Shown: positions 18,498 through 27,808 of the stretch, piece by piece
How the letters are laid out: each line of letters begins with the position of its first letter
Numbering within the stretch: position 1 is the stretch's first letter
DNA from: Planctomycetota bacterium
Lineage (GTDB): Bacteria; Planctomycetota; UBA1135; GCA-002686595
Reading direction: 5' to 3'
DNA length: 64,000 nt
Assembly (NCBI GenBank): GCA_016714045.1
Contig: JADJNY010000015.1
Span: forward strand, 558,001-622,000
Translations under genes and position numbers: made by a program
The notes under the pieces: model-generated
What the model saw: the letters and a program-made list of their open reading frames with translations, nothing else
What the model was told of the DNA's origin: nothing
Databases searched by the model: none

Positions 18498-20837
18498 ATG
18501 CAGACCCTCACCAAGCCCACCTTCGAGTCGCTCTCCAAGAACTTCCACCACTGGCAGAAGGTCGGCGATCTGATCGACCAGTGCATCGACCTGATGCTCA
18601 ACCTGCGCCAGTCGGGCCACCCCGGCGGCTCGCGCTCGAAGGTGCCGCTGCTCGTCGCTTCGACGCTCGGCGCGGGCATGCGTTGGGATCCGCGCCACCC
18701 CGAGGCCGCGTTCGGCGACCGCTTCGTGCTCGTCGCGGGACACTGCAACCCGGCGATCTACGCGCTGCTCGCCGTCTACAACGAGGCGCTGCGCGCGCGG
18801 TACGAGCTCACGAGGAACGCGCGCTACAAGATCCACAACGAGCACGAGTACATGCTCACGTGGGAGCACCTGCTCGACCTGCGCCACAACCAGGGCCTGC
18901 CCGGCCACGCGGAGATGGAGGGCAAGACGCTCTTCTTCAAGTTCAACACGGGCCCGAGCGGTCACGGCGCTCCGGCGGCGCTCGGCGCGGCGATGGCACT
19001 GAAGCACGCGGGTGCCGGCGACGTGAAGGTCTTCGCGATGGAGGGCGAGGGCGGCCACACCGCGGGCGCGCACCACGAGGTGAAGAACTCGGCGTGGGGC
19101 CTCGGGCTCGACAATCTCATCTACCTCTTCGACTGGAACGACCACGGCATCGACCACCGCGCGCACAGCGAAGTCGTGCACGGCACGCCGACCGATTGGT
19201 TCGCGCCGTACGGTTGGCGCGTGGCGGGCACGGAGAAGGGCGACGACTACGCGTCGATCACGAAGGCGCTCCTCACGATCGTCCACGACGAGCATCCGAA
19301 GGGCCGCCCGGGCTGCGTGTGGGTCAAGACGCGCAAGGGCCGCGGCTACTACAAGTTCGACGCGCCGAGCCACGGCAAGGCCCACGCGCGCAACTCCGAG
19401 CTCTTCTGGAAGTGCCGCAAGGACTTCGCCGACCGCTACGGCGTCGCGTTCGACGGCCACGGCGACGTGACCGATCCCGGCGAGAAGGCATGCAAGGAGC
19501 AGACGCGCAAGTGGCTCCAGACCGTGATGAGCGTGCTCCGCAACGACAAGGAGCTGCTCGAGTACTTGAGCGACACACTCGTCGAGCTCGGCGAGTCCGT
19601 GCCCAAGAAGCCCGAGCATTTCCGTCTGAACGAGACGCCGAATCTCGCCGAGGACAAGAGCTGGCTCGCGCTCGACAAGCTGCCGAAGGAGCTCTTCGTC
19701 GCGCCGGGGACGAAGATCGCGAACAAGGAAGGCCTCGCGAAGTTCGGCGCGTGGGTGAACGAGCTCGCGAAGGAGAAGATGGGCCGGCCGCTCGTGCTCG
19801 CGTGCAGCGCGGACCTCGCCGAGTCGACGTCGATCCACGGCTTCGCGCTCGGCTTCAAGGACGCGAAGACCGGCTTCGGCTGGTACGAGCGCAACAAGAA
19901 CCCGCACGGCGCGCTGCTCCCGCAGCAGATCACCGAGTTCACGAACTCCGGCCTGATGGCCGGCATCGCGACGGTGAACATGGCGAGCGACCCGGAGAAA
20001 CGCTTCGTCGGCTACTGGGGCGCGCACTCGACGTACGGGTCGTTCTCCTATCTCCAGTACGGCCTGATGCGCCTCTTCAGCCAGCTCGCGCAGGACTGCC
20101 CGCTCAAGCTCGGCAAGGTGATCTGGGTCGCGGGCCACTCGGGGCCCGAGACGGCCGAGGACAGCCGCACGCACTTCGGCATCTACGAGCCGGGCGTCGG
20201 CCAGCTCTTCCCCGACGGACACGTGCTCAATTTGCATCCGTGGGAGCACAACGAGGTGCCGGTGATGCTCGCCGCCGCGCTCGCGACGGACGTGCCGATC
20301 GTGATGCTCAACCTGACGCGCCCGAACGTCGCGGTGCCCGATCGTGCCGCGCTCGGCTGCGCGCCGTACACGGACGCGGCGAAGGGTGCCTACGTGATCC
20401 GCGACTACGACAATCATCGCCCGAAGGAAGGCTGCATCTTCGTGCAGGGCACGAGCACGACCGAGTCCGTGTTCCAGCTCCTGCCGAAGTTCAAGGACGG
20501 CACCGCGCCAAACGTGAAGCTCGTCGCGGCGACGTCGTGGGAGCTCTTCCAGCTGCAGCCCGCGAGCTATCGCGACCAGATCGCAAGCCCGCGCGACTGG
20601 CTCGACTCGACCGTGATCACGAACGGCGGCCGCCGCATGATGCGCGACTGGATCGCGCACAAGGTGAGCGAGGAATACGCGATGAGCACCGACTGGGACA
20701 ACCGCTGGCGCACGGGCGGCAGCGTGGACGAGCTCAAGGCGGAAGCGCACATCGACCCGGCAAGCCTGCTCGCGGGCATCACGAAGTTCGCGAAAGAGCG
20801 CGACGCGCGGTTGAAGCGGATCAGTTGGGCCGTTTGA
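18498..20837 (+). CDS. Transketolase-family enzyme (divergent)
   Basis: 779 residues from ATG 18498, longer than typical transketolase (about 660). It has family landmarks in order: NLRQSGHPGG near residue 35, the thiamine-diphosphate region FAMEGEGGHTAG..DWNDHGID near 180-215, and the pyrimidine-domain stretch AGHSGPETAEDSRTHFG near 550. It would transfer two-carbon ketol groups between sugar phosphates in the cytoplasm. The usual metal-binding GDG...N motif reads EGE...DWN, so Asp is replaced by Glu, and HDSxxxGEDGPTHQP is altered too. This suggests a distinct subfamily, perhaps with another acceptor. It stands alone, without other pentose-phosphate genes. Confidence 0.85.
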   Translation: MQTLTKPTFESLSKNFHHWQKVGDLIDQCIDLMLNLRQSGHPGGSRSKVPLLVASTLGAGMRWDPRHPEAAFGDRFVLVAGHCNPAIYALLAVYNEALRARYELTRNARYKIHNEHEYMLTWEHLLDLRHNQGLPGHAEMEGKTLFFKFNTGPSGHGAPAALGAAMALKHAGAGDVKVFAMEGEGGHTAGAHHEVKNSAWGLGLDNLIYLFDWNDHGIDHRAHSEVVHGTPTDWFAPYGWRVAGTEKGDDYASITKALLTIVHDEHPKGRPGCVWVKTRKGRGYYKFDAPSHGKAHARNSELFWKCRKDFADRYGVAFDGHGDVTDPGEKACKEQTRKWLQTVMSVLRNDKELLEYLSDTLVELGESVPKKPEHFRLNETPNLAEDKSWLALDKLPKELFVAPGTKIANKEGLAKFGAWVNELAKEKMGRPLVLACSADLAESTSIHGFALGFKDAKTGFGWYERNKNPHGALLPQQITEFTNSGLMAGIATVNMASDPEKRFVGYWGAHSTYGSFSYLQYGLMRLFSQLAQDCPLKLGKVIWVAGHSGPETAEDSRTHFGIYEPGVGQLFPDGHVLNLHPWEHNEVPVMLAAALATDVPIVMLNLTRPNVAVPDRAALGCAPYTDAAKGAYVIRDYDNHRPKEGCIFVQGTSTTESVFQLLPKFKDGTAPNVKLVAATSWELFQLQPASYRDQIASPRDWLDSTVITNGGRRMMRDWIAHKVSEEYAMSTDWDNRWRTGGSVDELKAEAHIDPASLLAGITKFAKERDARLKRISWAV

Positions 20838-21045
20838 CGAGCTGCCTTTGGACACGAGCGCGCCGCGGCCCCGGTCGCGGCGCCTTCGTTTCCGCCATGG
20901 TCTGACGGCCGGAGCCTCGCGTCTCCTGGATTCGCGGGCCAGAGACCCGTGTAGCCCGACTACGAGCAGCGCCCCTGCTGGTCGCACAGCCTTCCACTCG
21001 CGAATCTCGCAACGCGACCTACGCTCCGCGACGAGAGGTCCACGC

Positions 21046-22398
21046 ATGTCCACTCGATTCCCGCTCGTGCTCTTCCCCGTCCTCCTCATCGCCACCGCCT
21101 GCGCCGAATTCCGAGCCGAGCGGCGCACTCGCCCCGACGACGATCCGAGCGTGCGCGCGGGCGCGGTCGGGAGCGGCACGCTCGTGTGTCGATCCAAGCT
21201 CCCGTCGTCGCGCGTCGGCCTCGTTTCGCTCGAGGACGGCGCGTGGCACGTGCTCGAACTCGAGCAGTCGGCGGAGTCCCACCCCCACTCGTTCGCCGGA
21301 CCCGACACGCACGGTCGCTACGTGTACTTCACGCTGTCGCGGGAGCTCGTGCGCACGCCGCCGACGCTCGGCGAGTCGCTCCTCCTCGGGCCCGACGCAC
21401 AGCGCCGGTACGACGAGACCTGGCGGTCGAAGCGCGATCGCCCCAAGGATCCGCTCGAACGCAAGGTCTTCGCGCCCACACCGGTGCGGCTCGTCGTCGG
21501 CGACATCGACCACCCGAACGAGCGTGTGCTCGACGAGCGCGATCCCGCCGATCAGCTCGAGAAGCTCGTCGCGCTGTCGCCGACGCAGGGCAAAGTCGCG
21601 TGGCTCGTCTTCGATTTCGACGCAACCGGTCTGCCGCAGGGACTGCACCTCGAGCTGCGCGACCTCGACGACGAATCGAAGCGCTCCTGGCCGCTTGGAC
21701 GCCCGTTCGTCGAAGTGGCGGAAGAGCGCGGTCCCGGCCTCGCGTGGCTCGGTGACGAACGGCACTTGATCTTCTTGCGCGACGCCGCGCGCGTCGACCA
21801 TGGCGAGCCGTTCTCGCTCGTCGGTGATTGGGACGGAGGTCCGAAGTCGGCCCCTGCGGAAAAGGGGTCCGATTCGCGCGGACCGGCGTACCCGACGGTC
21901 GAGCCAAAGGACCTCGTGCTCTGTGCGCTCGACACCGAAACGGGCGTCGTGCGCGACCTCGGCCGATGTGACTTCGCCTGGCCGATCGACGGCGGCGACG
22001 GCGTGCTCGCCTCGGACGGCCGCTCGACGTGGATCGTGCACGCGGCCGACGGTTCGATTTCGGACATGCGGCCGATCCCGGAGACGTCGCCGCTGCGCTC
22101 TCCGAAAGACGCAGAGGGTGCGGAGTCGCTGAGCTGGATCGGCGTCGTCGACGTGCTCGCGCAGGACCGCGTCTTCACGCTCGACCGCGCGGCGAAGGAC
22201 GCTGCGCTGCCGCGGAACTGGCGCGCCGCGATGAAGGTGCCGCCGACTTCGTTCGGCCTCGTCACCACGACGCGCGATGGAAGGGAGGGACAGCGCGTCT
22301 TGCCGCTCGTTCCGTGTGCGTACCTCGACGTCGTGGGAGCGAGTCTCCCCCGCGACTACCCGTGGCTCCGCCGCGCGGCGAAGCACGACGACGATTGA
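21046..22398 (+). CDS. Putative lipoprotein with beta-propeller-like repeats
   Basis: 450 residues from ATG 21046, chosen because it gives a lipoprotein-like signal (FPLVLFPVLLIATAC; Cys near residue 19). The body has repeated phrases of the type SRVGLVSLEDGAWHVLEL, KVAWLVFDFDATG and RDLGRCDFAWPIDGGDGVLAS, as in WD40-like/TolB-like propellers that describe per-blade state values. No strict consensus was found, so the fold is an inference. No partner genes adjoin it: the gene downstream is on the other strand. Confidence 0.65.
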   Translation: MSTRFPLVLFPVLLIATACAEFRAERRTRPDDDPSVRAGAVGSGTLVCRSKLPSSRVGLVSLEDGAWHVLELEQSAESHPHSFAGPDTHGRYVYFTLSRELVRTPPTLGESLLLGPDAQRRYDETWRSKRDRPKDPLERKVFAPTPVRLVVGDIDHPNERVLDERDPADQLEKLVALSPTQGKVAWLVFDFDATGLPQGLHLELRDLDDESKRSWPLGRPFVEVAEERGPGLAWLGDERHLIFLRDAARVDHGEPFSLVGDWDGGPKSAPAEKGSDSRGPAYPTVEPKDLVLCALDTETGVVRDLGRCDFAWPIDGGDGVLASDGRSTWIVHAADGSISDMRPIPETSPLRSPKDAEGAESLSWIGVVDVLAQDRVFTLDRAAKDAALPRNWRAAMKVPPTSFGLVTTTRDGREGQRVLPLVPCAYLDVVGASLPRDYPWLRRAAKHDDD

Positions 22399-22555
22399 GG
22401 ACCACGCGCCCACTCGCGCGGCACGACGCCGAGGGAGCCTGGTTCGTCGATGCCCGCTCGACGCGGCGGCGAGGGAGCGGCGGGCGCGTTCACCGCGGGA
22501 CGCGCCGACGACCGAACGCTGTTCGCGTTCCGCACTCGGCGATCGCGCGCCAGCG

Positions 22556-23782
22556 TCACACGCGCGCGCCGGAAGGCTGGCCCAACAACCCGTCGATCTC
22601 CTCCACCCACTTCACCGCGTCCATCCAGCACTGCTGGATGCGCTCCGGCGCGTTCACGATCGACAAGAGCGGATTCCAATCCGCGCGCTCGAGCGACACG
22701 AGCCCCGCGAGGATCCGCCCCGCGTCGCCTTCGAAGCGCAGCAGCGCTCCCTTGAGCTCCGCCGACAGCGGCAGGTCGACGAGCAGCTTCTCCAGCGGCT
22801 GCTCGAGCAGCGCGCCGAAGAGTGACAGCAGGCCGACCGTGAAGTGCCGCGAGCGCTCCGTGAGCCCGCACACACCCGCGAACAGCTCGCAGAAGCGCGC
22901 GCGGAACATCGCCATGCGCAGGAGCTCGCGCGGCTGGCCGCCGGTGTTCGACAGGAGCAGCAGACACGTTAGGTTGCGCACCGTCGCCGTGCCGAGGAAC
23001 ACGACCGCCTCGTGCAGCGACTCGATGCGCCGCGCGAGGCCGTACGCCGCCGAGTTCACGCAGCGCAGCAACCGGTAGCTGAGCCCGGGATCGCGCGTGA
23101 CGATCGCCTCGATGCGCTCCGTGTCGCACGCGGGGTCCTGCAGCTCGACGACGAGCTGCATCAACGCCGTCGGGTTCGCCGCGAGCGCTTGACCGCGGAT
23201 CGTGCCCGGTCGTTCGAGGAAGTACCCCTGGAACAGCTGGAACCCGAGGCCGCGACAGTCCTCGAGCTCGCGCCGCGACTCGAGCTTCTCCGCGAGCAGC
23301 ACCTTCTGATGTCGAACGAGCCGACGCACCTCGAACTTCAAGTCGTCGAGCCGACGCCCGAGGCAGTCGACCTTGAGCACGTCCGCGACTGCGTACAGGT
23401 CCTCGAGCGCCGCGTCATCGTGCTTCACGTCGTCGATCGCGACGCGAAAGCCGCGCGCGCGCCACGCATGGAGCGCGGTGAGGAGCTCACGATCCGCGCC
23501 TTCGCGCGCGGACAGCTCGATCAGGAGCCGCTCGGGCGCGACGGGCAACGCGGGCTGCATGAGCACGAACTCGCGCGGCACGTTGATCGACGCCACGTGC
23601 GCGCCGACGAGCTGGTCGAGCCCGAACGTCGTGAGCGCCTCGGTGACGACGTTCGCCGTCCGCATGCCGGGCGTGACGGAGCCGAGCGCGTGCTCCGTGC
23701 CGTACCGGAAGCAGAGCTCGTAGGCCCAGACCTTCAGACGGTCGTCGAAGATCGCCTGGCGACCGATCAGGACTTCTTTCAT
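22556..23782 (-). CDS. EAL-HDOD signalling protein (YuxH-like)
   Basis: 408 residues from ATG 23782 (MKEVLIGRQAIFDDRLKVWAYELCFR). The N-terminal 200 residues are a degenerate EAL domain: the start IGRQAIFD.. and YELCFR replace the catalytic EAL signature, and the metal-binding residues of active c-di-GMP phosphodiesterases are not evident. The C-terminal half is an HDOD domain (RDPGLSYRLLRCVNSAAYGL; FTVGLLSLFGALL). Such proteins usually regulate motility or surface behaviour through protein contacts rather than c-di-GMP hydrolysis. A paralogue of the same architecture lies at 34385-35599. Confidence 0.88.
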   Translation of the reverse strand: MKEVLIGRQAIFDDRLKVWAYELCFRYGTEHALGSVTPGMRTANVVTEALTTFGLDQLVGAHVASINVPREFVLMQPALPVAPERLLIELSAREGADRELLTALHAWRARGFRVAIDDVKHDDAALEDLYAVADVLKVDCLGRRLDDLKFEVRRLVRHQKVLLAEKLESRRELEDCRGLGFQLFQGYFLERPGTIRGQALAANPTALMQLVVELQDPACDTERIEAIVTRDPGLSYRLLRCVNSAAYGLARRIESLHEAVVFLGTATVRNLTCLLLLSNTGGQPRELLRMAMFRARFCELFAGVCGLTERSRHFTVGLLSLFGALLEQPLEKLLVDLPLSAELKGALLRFEGDAGRILAGLVSLERADWNPLLSIVNAPERIQQCWMDAVKWVEEIDGLLGQPSGARV

Positions 23783-24138
23783 GCGAGCAACCCCGCCGCG
23801 ATGAGAGCATCTCGCGCGTGGCGCATCCAGACGGCTCGGCACGGATTCGCGTTTGCACGTCACTTGGAACGCGGCGCCACGGAGGCCTGCGCACACGACG
23901 TCGACGCACGACACGCCACCACGCGTGGGCCCAGCCTCTCCGTCGGGCGTGTGCGCATCGAGTTGCGCGTCGGCTCGACGACGCTCGACGCCGTCGAGCT
24001 CGAGCTCCACGCCGGTTCGAACGCGGGTGCGATGCTCGACGCCGCACGGTGAGCCGCGCCGCGTCCGCCGCCTCAGGCATGGACGGATCCTCGCTCTTGG
24101 CGTAGCGTCGAGTCCCCGCGGGACTTGCGGAGACCACG
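23783..24138. other. 356-bp divergent spacer, no gene recognised
   Basis: It lies between the leftward EAL-HDOD gene and the rightward gene at 24139. A stretch near 23950-24050 has protein-like composition in one plus-strand frame but no credible start and no recognisable motif. Confidence 0.35.
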
Positions 24139-24822
24139 ATGGCCAAACTCGACCTCGGCTTCGCGAGCACGGACTGGGTCGCCGTGCGGATCGGGTCCTT
24201 GCCGGACCTGCTCACGCTCCAGAACGAGCTTGAGCGCGGCCGCATTCCGGTTCGGATCCAGCTCCCCGAGTTCTCCGAAGGACTCGGCGCCTTCACGGGC
24301 GAAACGACGCTCTACGTGCCGCGCACCCACGCCGAGGACGCGGAGCGCGTCGCGCAGCGGCTCGATCCGAAGCACGCGCCGGAGCAGGACCCGCGGCACG
24401 TCACGGAGTCCGCTCTGGAGCTCGACACGGCGAATGCACCTGCACGTTCCACCGAGCACGACGCGCCGCGCTCGGCCTCGGCGCTCTCGGTCGGAGACGG
24501 CGAGCAAGGCGCCGACGAACGAGCGCGCTCGGTGGAACACGGACGGAGCGCGCGCACGGCGAACGTGACGACGTCCTCGTCGAGCGCGACGCCCGACGCC
24601 GAGCTCGAGCGCACGCGCGCGCTCGCGCGACGGATTCGCTACTGCATGCCGAGCCTGATCCTCGCGCCCGTCTGCCTGGCGCTCGCGCCGCGCTATCTCC
24701 GCTCGCCGCGCCGTCGCGACCTCATGCCCAGCGAGCGCTGGGCGACCGACGCGGCGGTCGCGCTCGCGCTGCCGGCGATGGTGCTCGGCTTCGCTTTGCT
24801 CTGGATGCTCATCGCGCCGTAG
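24139..24822 (+). CDS. Hypothetical membrane protein with N-terminal DUF2007-like segment
   Basis: 227 residues. Residues 1-70 (DWVAVRIGSLPDLLTLQNELERGRIP..) resemble the small DUF2007 putative signal-transducing domain, in which an alpha/beta unit compares successive ligand values. A Ser/Ala/Glu-rich linker follows, then two predicted transmembrane helices (about 168-185 and 203-224; VALALPAMVLGFALLWMLIA). The resemblance is by eye only. Neighbours give no clue. Confidence 0.6.
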   Translation: MAKLDLGFASTDWVAVRIGSLPDLLTLQNELERGRIPVRIQLPEFSEGLGAFTGETTLYVPRTHAEDAERVAQRLDPKHAPEQDPRHVTESALELDTANAPARSTEHDAPRSASALSVGDGEQGADERARSVEHGRSARTANVTTSSSSATPDAELERTRALARRIRYCMPSLILAPVCLALAPRYLRSPRRRDLMPSERWATDAAVALALPAMVLGFALLWMLIAP

Positions 24823-24960
24823 TTCGGTCCGCGACCTCTTTCCCTGACGCCGTGCGCCTCCGACCGCGCTATGTGCGCCACGGGCGATCACGCCGTGAGG
24901 ACGTACGCGCCGCGGCCCCGCTGGCCCGTCCGCGGTCGACGCGCTACGCTCGCCTCCGCC

Positions 24961-25926
24961 ATGACCCAGCACGATCGTCGCGCGTTCCTCGTCGGATCCC
25001 TCTCCCTCGGTGCGTTCGCGCTCGGCGCCTGCAGGCGCACGACGTACTACGGCGTCGGCCGCGAGCCCGGGCCCGATTCGGCCGCGAAGCTCGAGCGCCG
25101 CCGAGCGGCGAAGGTCCTCTACCCGATCTCGCTCGCGCAGTGGTCGCTGAATCGAGCGCTCTTCTCGAAGGAGCTCGACCCGCTCGACTTCCCGCTCTCG
25201 GCGAAGCGCGACCACGGCGTCGACGCCGTCGAGTACGTCAGCACCTTCTACAAGGAGAAGAAGGGTGACGACGCGCACTTCGCCGAGCTCGCGAAGCGCT
25301 GCAAGGACCACGGCGTCGAGAGCCGCCTGATCATGATCGACGGCGAAGGCGACCTCGGCGCCGCGAAGAAGGAAGCGCGCGCGCAGGCCATCGCGAATCA
25401 CGCGCGGTGGCTCGAGATCGCGCACGCGCTCGGCTGCATGGCGATCCGCGTCAACGCCGCGGGCGAAGGCACGCCGGAGGAGCACCGCGACCGCGTCGCC
25501 GAATCGATGCACGCGCTCGGCGAGCGCGCGGACGGCTTCGGCCTCGACGTGATCATCGAGAACCACGGCGGCCTGTCGTCGAATGGTGCATGGCTCGCGT
25601 CCGTCCTGCGCGCTGCAAAACACCCGCGCGTCGGCGCGCTGCCCGACTTCGGCAACTTCACGATCGGCGAGGGCCAGCAGTACGACCGCTACCAGGGCGT
25701 CACGGAGCTGATGCCCTTCGCCCGCGCGGTGAGCGCGAAGTCCTACGACTTCGACGCCGAGGGCAACGAGACCACGATCGACTACCGACGCATGATGAAG
25801 ATCGTGCTCGCAGCCGGCTACCACGCGCACGTCGGCATCGAGTACGAGGGCTCGCGCCTCTCCGAGAAGGACGGAATCGCCGCGACGAAGCGCCTGCTCG
25901 AACGCCTGCGCACCCAACTCGCCTGA
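24961..25926 (+). CDS. Tat-exported sugar phosphate isomerase/epimerase-like lipoprotein
   Basis: 321 residues from ATG 24961. The N-terminus has a twin-arginine signal (QHDRRAFLVG) and a lipobox (FALGAC). The body is a xylose-isomerase-like TIM barrel (AP_endonuc_2 family), with candidate metal ligands in VIIENHGG (Glu near residue 200), DFGNF (Asp near 230) and GIEYEG (Glu near 293). Planctomycetes have many such exported paralogues, thought to act on sugars at the membrane. Its real substrate is unknown. The export signal fits a folded, cofactor-bearing enzyme. Confidence 0.85.
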   Translation: MTQHDRRAFLVGSLSLGAFALGACRRTTYYGVGREPGPDSAAKLERRRAAKVLYPISLAQWSLNRALFSKELDPLDFPLSAKRDHGVDAVEYVSTFYKEKKGDDAHFAELAKRCKDHGVESRLIMIDGEGDLGAAKKEARAQAIANHARWLEIAHALGCMAIRVNAAGEGTPEEHRDRVAESMHALGERADGFGLDVIIENHGGLSSNGAWLASVLRAAKHPRVGALPDFGNFTIGEGQQYDRYQGVTELMPFARAVSAKSYDFDAEGNETTIDYRRMMKIVLAAGYHAHVGIEYEGSRLSEKDGIAATKRLLERLRTQLA

Positions 25927-26317
25927 GCCCGCACGTTCGAGAGCTCCCACGCGGCGCGCCGATCCACGCTCCCCGCCCTGCCCGAAGCCCTTCGAGCATC
26001 GCGCGCGCCACGCGCACCCGTTCGCCGCCCCACCCGCCCGCGCCCGAACACAGCGCTCACCGCTCCTCGCACGACGCACACGGCGCGGCACTCGTCCTAC
26101 CTCCCACACCGCACGATCCGAGTCCCGCCCCCACGTCGCCAGAGTTCGAGATCCGCCATTCCGTCGACGCACCCAACCACGCGCGCGACGATCGCAACGC
26201 TCCACACCCCGTCTTCGGTCTTGAGCGTACGCACCACCCAACGCGTCAAGCGCCGCGCGAGCACGGACCGATAGCGTGCGGGAGTTCCGGCGCCCCACGC
26301 CGCGCTCCCCCACGCGC
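25927..26317. repeat. 391-bp spacer with weak copies of the ~60-bp dispersed unit
   Basis: The first 110 bp after the stop codon contain two stretches (about 25936-25990 and 25991-26046) that weakly match the CGTTCGAGxGCTC..CGCGGCGCGC units at 770-965. No hairpin copy follows. The remainder shows nothing, but a promoter for the gene at 26318 must lie here or upstream. Confidence 0.35.
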
Positions 26318-27220
26318 ATGCCCGACCTCCTCCTCGAATCGGACGCTGCTCACGCGTCGTCCGCGCCCTCGGACGCACACCTCGAGTCGCGAATCCACGC
26401 CGTCGCCAAGGCGCTCGAGCACGTCGACTCCGCCGCCTCCGAGCTCGTCCGCCTCGCGACGACGACCGTCGAAGGAGCCACGAGCGCCGCCGACACGGCC
26501 GAGCAGATCGCGATGAGCTTCGAGTTCGTCGCCGACGCGACGGACGGTCTCACCGCGTCCGCTGCGGAGGTCGGCGCGCAGGTCGCCGAGTCCTCGCGCA
26601 TCGCGCACGAGGCCGTGCAAGAGGTCGATCGCACGAACGCCGCGATCTCCGGGCTCGGCGAGATCACGAGCGAGATCGCGAAGATCGTCAAGCTGATCAG
26701 CCAGATTGCGCGCCAGACGAACCTCCTCGCGCTGAACGCGACGATCGAGGCCGCGCGCGCCGGCGAGGCCGGCCGCGGCTTCGCGGTCGTCGCCGCGGAA
26801 GTGAAGCGGCTCGCGCAGGAGTCCGCCACCGCCACGGAGCGCATCGGCGCGCAGAACGAAGCCATCCAACGCGTGTCGTCGGAGTGCGTGACGGCGATCA
26901 CCGGCATCGGCGAGACGATCCGGCGCATGCAGACGATCTCGAGCACCGTCGAGCGCTCCGCCGCCGATCAGGCCCAGTCGACGCGCGACATCGGCTCGAA
27001 CGTCCGCACGGCGGCGACCGGCAGCAAGCACGTCTCGGACGAGATTGCGTCCGTCGCCCGCAGCGTCGACGAGACCGGCGCCAACACGAAGCGCGTCCAG
27101 GCGGCCGTGCGCGACCTCGGCGCCGCCGTCGACGCGCTGCGCGCGAGCGCGCACACCGAACCCTCCTGGGGAGCCGCTCACCACGGCGAACGTGCCCCGG
27201 AGGCCTCCACCTCCCGATGA
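26318..27220 (+). CDS. Soluble methyl-accepting chemotaxis-type signalling protein
   Basis: 300 residues from ATG 26318 (a GTG at 26276 is less likely). It is entirely cytoplasmic, with no membrane helix and no recognised sensor domain. A long coiled coil contains the near-canonical MCP hairpin tip IARQTNLLALNATIEAARAG followed by EAGRGFAVVAAEVKRLAQES. This tip contacts CheA/CheW. The bacteriohemerythrin gene starts 30 bp downstream. An attractive inference is that the diiron protein supplies the oxygen-sensing input in trans. No cheA or cheW gene is in the window. Confidence 0.87.
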   Translation: MPDLLLESDAAHASSAPSDAHLESRIHAVAKALEHVDSAASELVRLATTTVEGATSAADTAEQIAMSFEFVADATDGLTASAAEVGAQVAESSRIAHEAVQEVDRTNAAISGLGEITSEIAKIVKLISQIARQTNLLALNATIEAARAGEAGRGFAVVAAEVKRLAQESATATERIGAQNEAIQRVSSECVTAITGIGETIRRMQTISSTVERSAADQAQSTRDIGSNVRTAATGSKHVSDEIASVARSVDETGANTKRVQAAVRDLGAAVDALRASAHTEPSWGAAHHGERAPEASTSR

Positions 27221-27250
27221 ACCGAACGAACGAGTGACCAGGAGACGACG

Positions 27251-27658
27251 ATGGCACTGATGACGTGGACCGACAAGTACGTGCTCGGCATCCAATCGAT
27301 CGACACGCAGCACCAGAAGCTGGTCGAGATGATCAACGAGCTGCAGGACGCGATGCTCGCCGGCAAGGCGAACGACCAGACGGGCAAGATCCTCGACGGC
27401 CTCGTCAAGTACACGGTCACGCACTTCGCGCACGAGGAGACCCTCTTCGCGAAGCACGGCTACGTCGAGTCGGTTGCCCACAAGGCCGAGCACGACAAGC
27501 TCAAGCAGCAGGTCGCGGAGTTCCAGACGCAGTTCAAGGCCGGGCAGTCGAAGCTCTCGCCGCAGCTGATGAACTTCCTGCGCGACTGGCTGAACGGGCA
27601 CATCCTCGGCAGCGACAAGAAGTACGCTCCGTTCCTGAAGAGCAAGGGCGCGATCTGA
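27251..27658 (+). CDS. Bacteriohemerythrin
   Basis: 135 residues, the usual length. All diiron ligands are present: His21 (DTQHQKL), His58 and Glu62 (THFAHEE), His77 and His81 (AHKAEHD), His117 and Asp122 (NGHILGSD). The protein binds O2 reversibly at the diiron centre in the cytoplasm, for sensing, storage or delivery. It sits 30 bp after the chemoreceptor-type gene and is probably co-transcribed. A GAGACGACG stretch just before the ATG may serve as ribosome-binding region. Confidence 0.95.
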   Translation: MALMTWTDKYVLGIQSIDTQHQKLVEMINELQDAMLAGKANDQTGKILDGLVKYTVTHFAHEETLFAKHGYVESVAHKAEHDKLKQQVAEFQTQFKAGQSKLSPQLMNFLRDWLNGHILGSDKKYAPFLKSKGAI

Positions 27659-27685
27659 TCGCGCTCGGCTCGCGGTGCGATGGAC

Positions 27686-27717
27686 GAAGGGCCTCGGGCA
27701 CGTCGCCGAGGTCCTTC
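27686..27717. terminator. Hairpin between convergent genes
   Basis: 12-bp arms at 27686-27697 and 27706-27717 with one G-U-type mismatch and an 8-nt loop, 28 bases after the hemerythrin stop. It could end transcription from both sides. Confidence 0.55.
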
Positions 27718-27808
27718 GCTCGTCGAGAGCCGCGGTGCGCGCGCTCGTCGTCGATGCGCGCGGCGCGCGCGGCCGTCTCCGACGCGGTGAACGCGCTCGG
27801 AGCGCGCG

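Noticed and set aside
15767..20905. A 1712-codon open frame on the plus strand opposite the surface-protein cluster and through the transketolase gene
   Set aside because: It is a shadow of GC-rich coding on the other strand and other frame: translation is Arg/Ala-rich, it has no motif, and real genes with signal peptides and domains occupy the same DNA.
23818..24052. Possible small gene with protein-like end (RIELRVGSTTLDAVELELHA)
   Set aside because: No credible start or upstream signals, and only the last third looks coding. Too little to support a gene.
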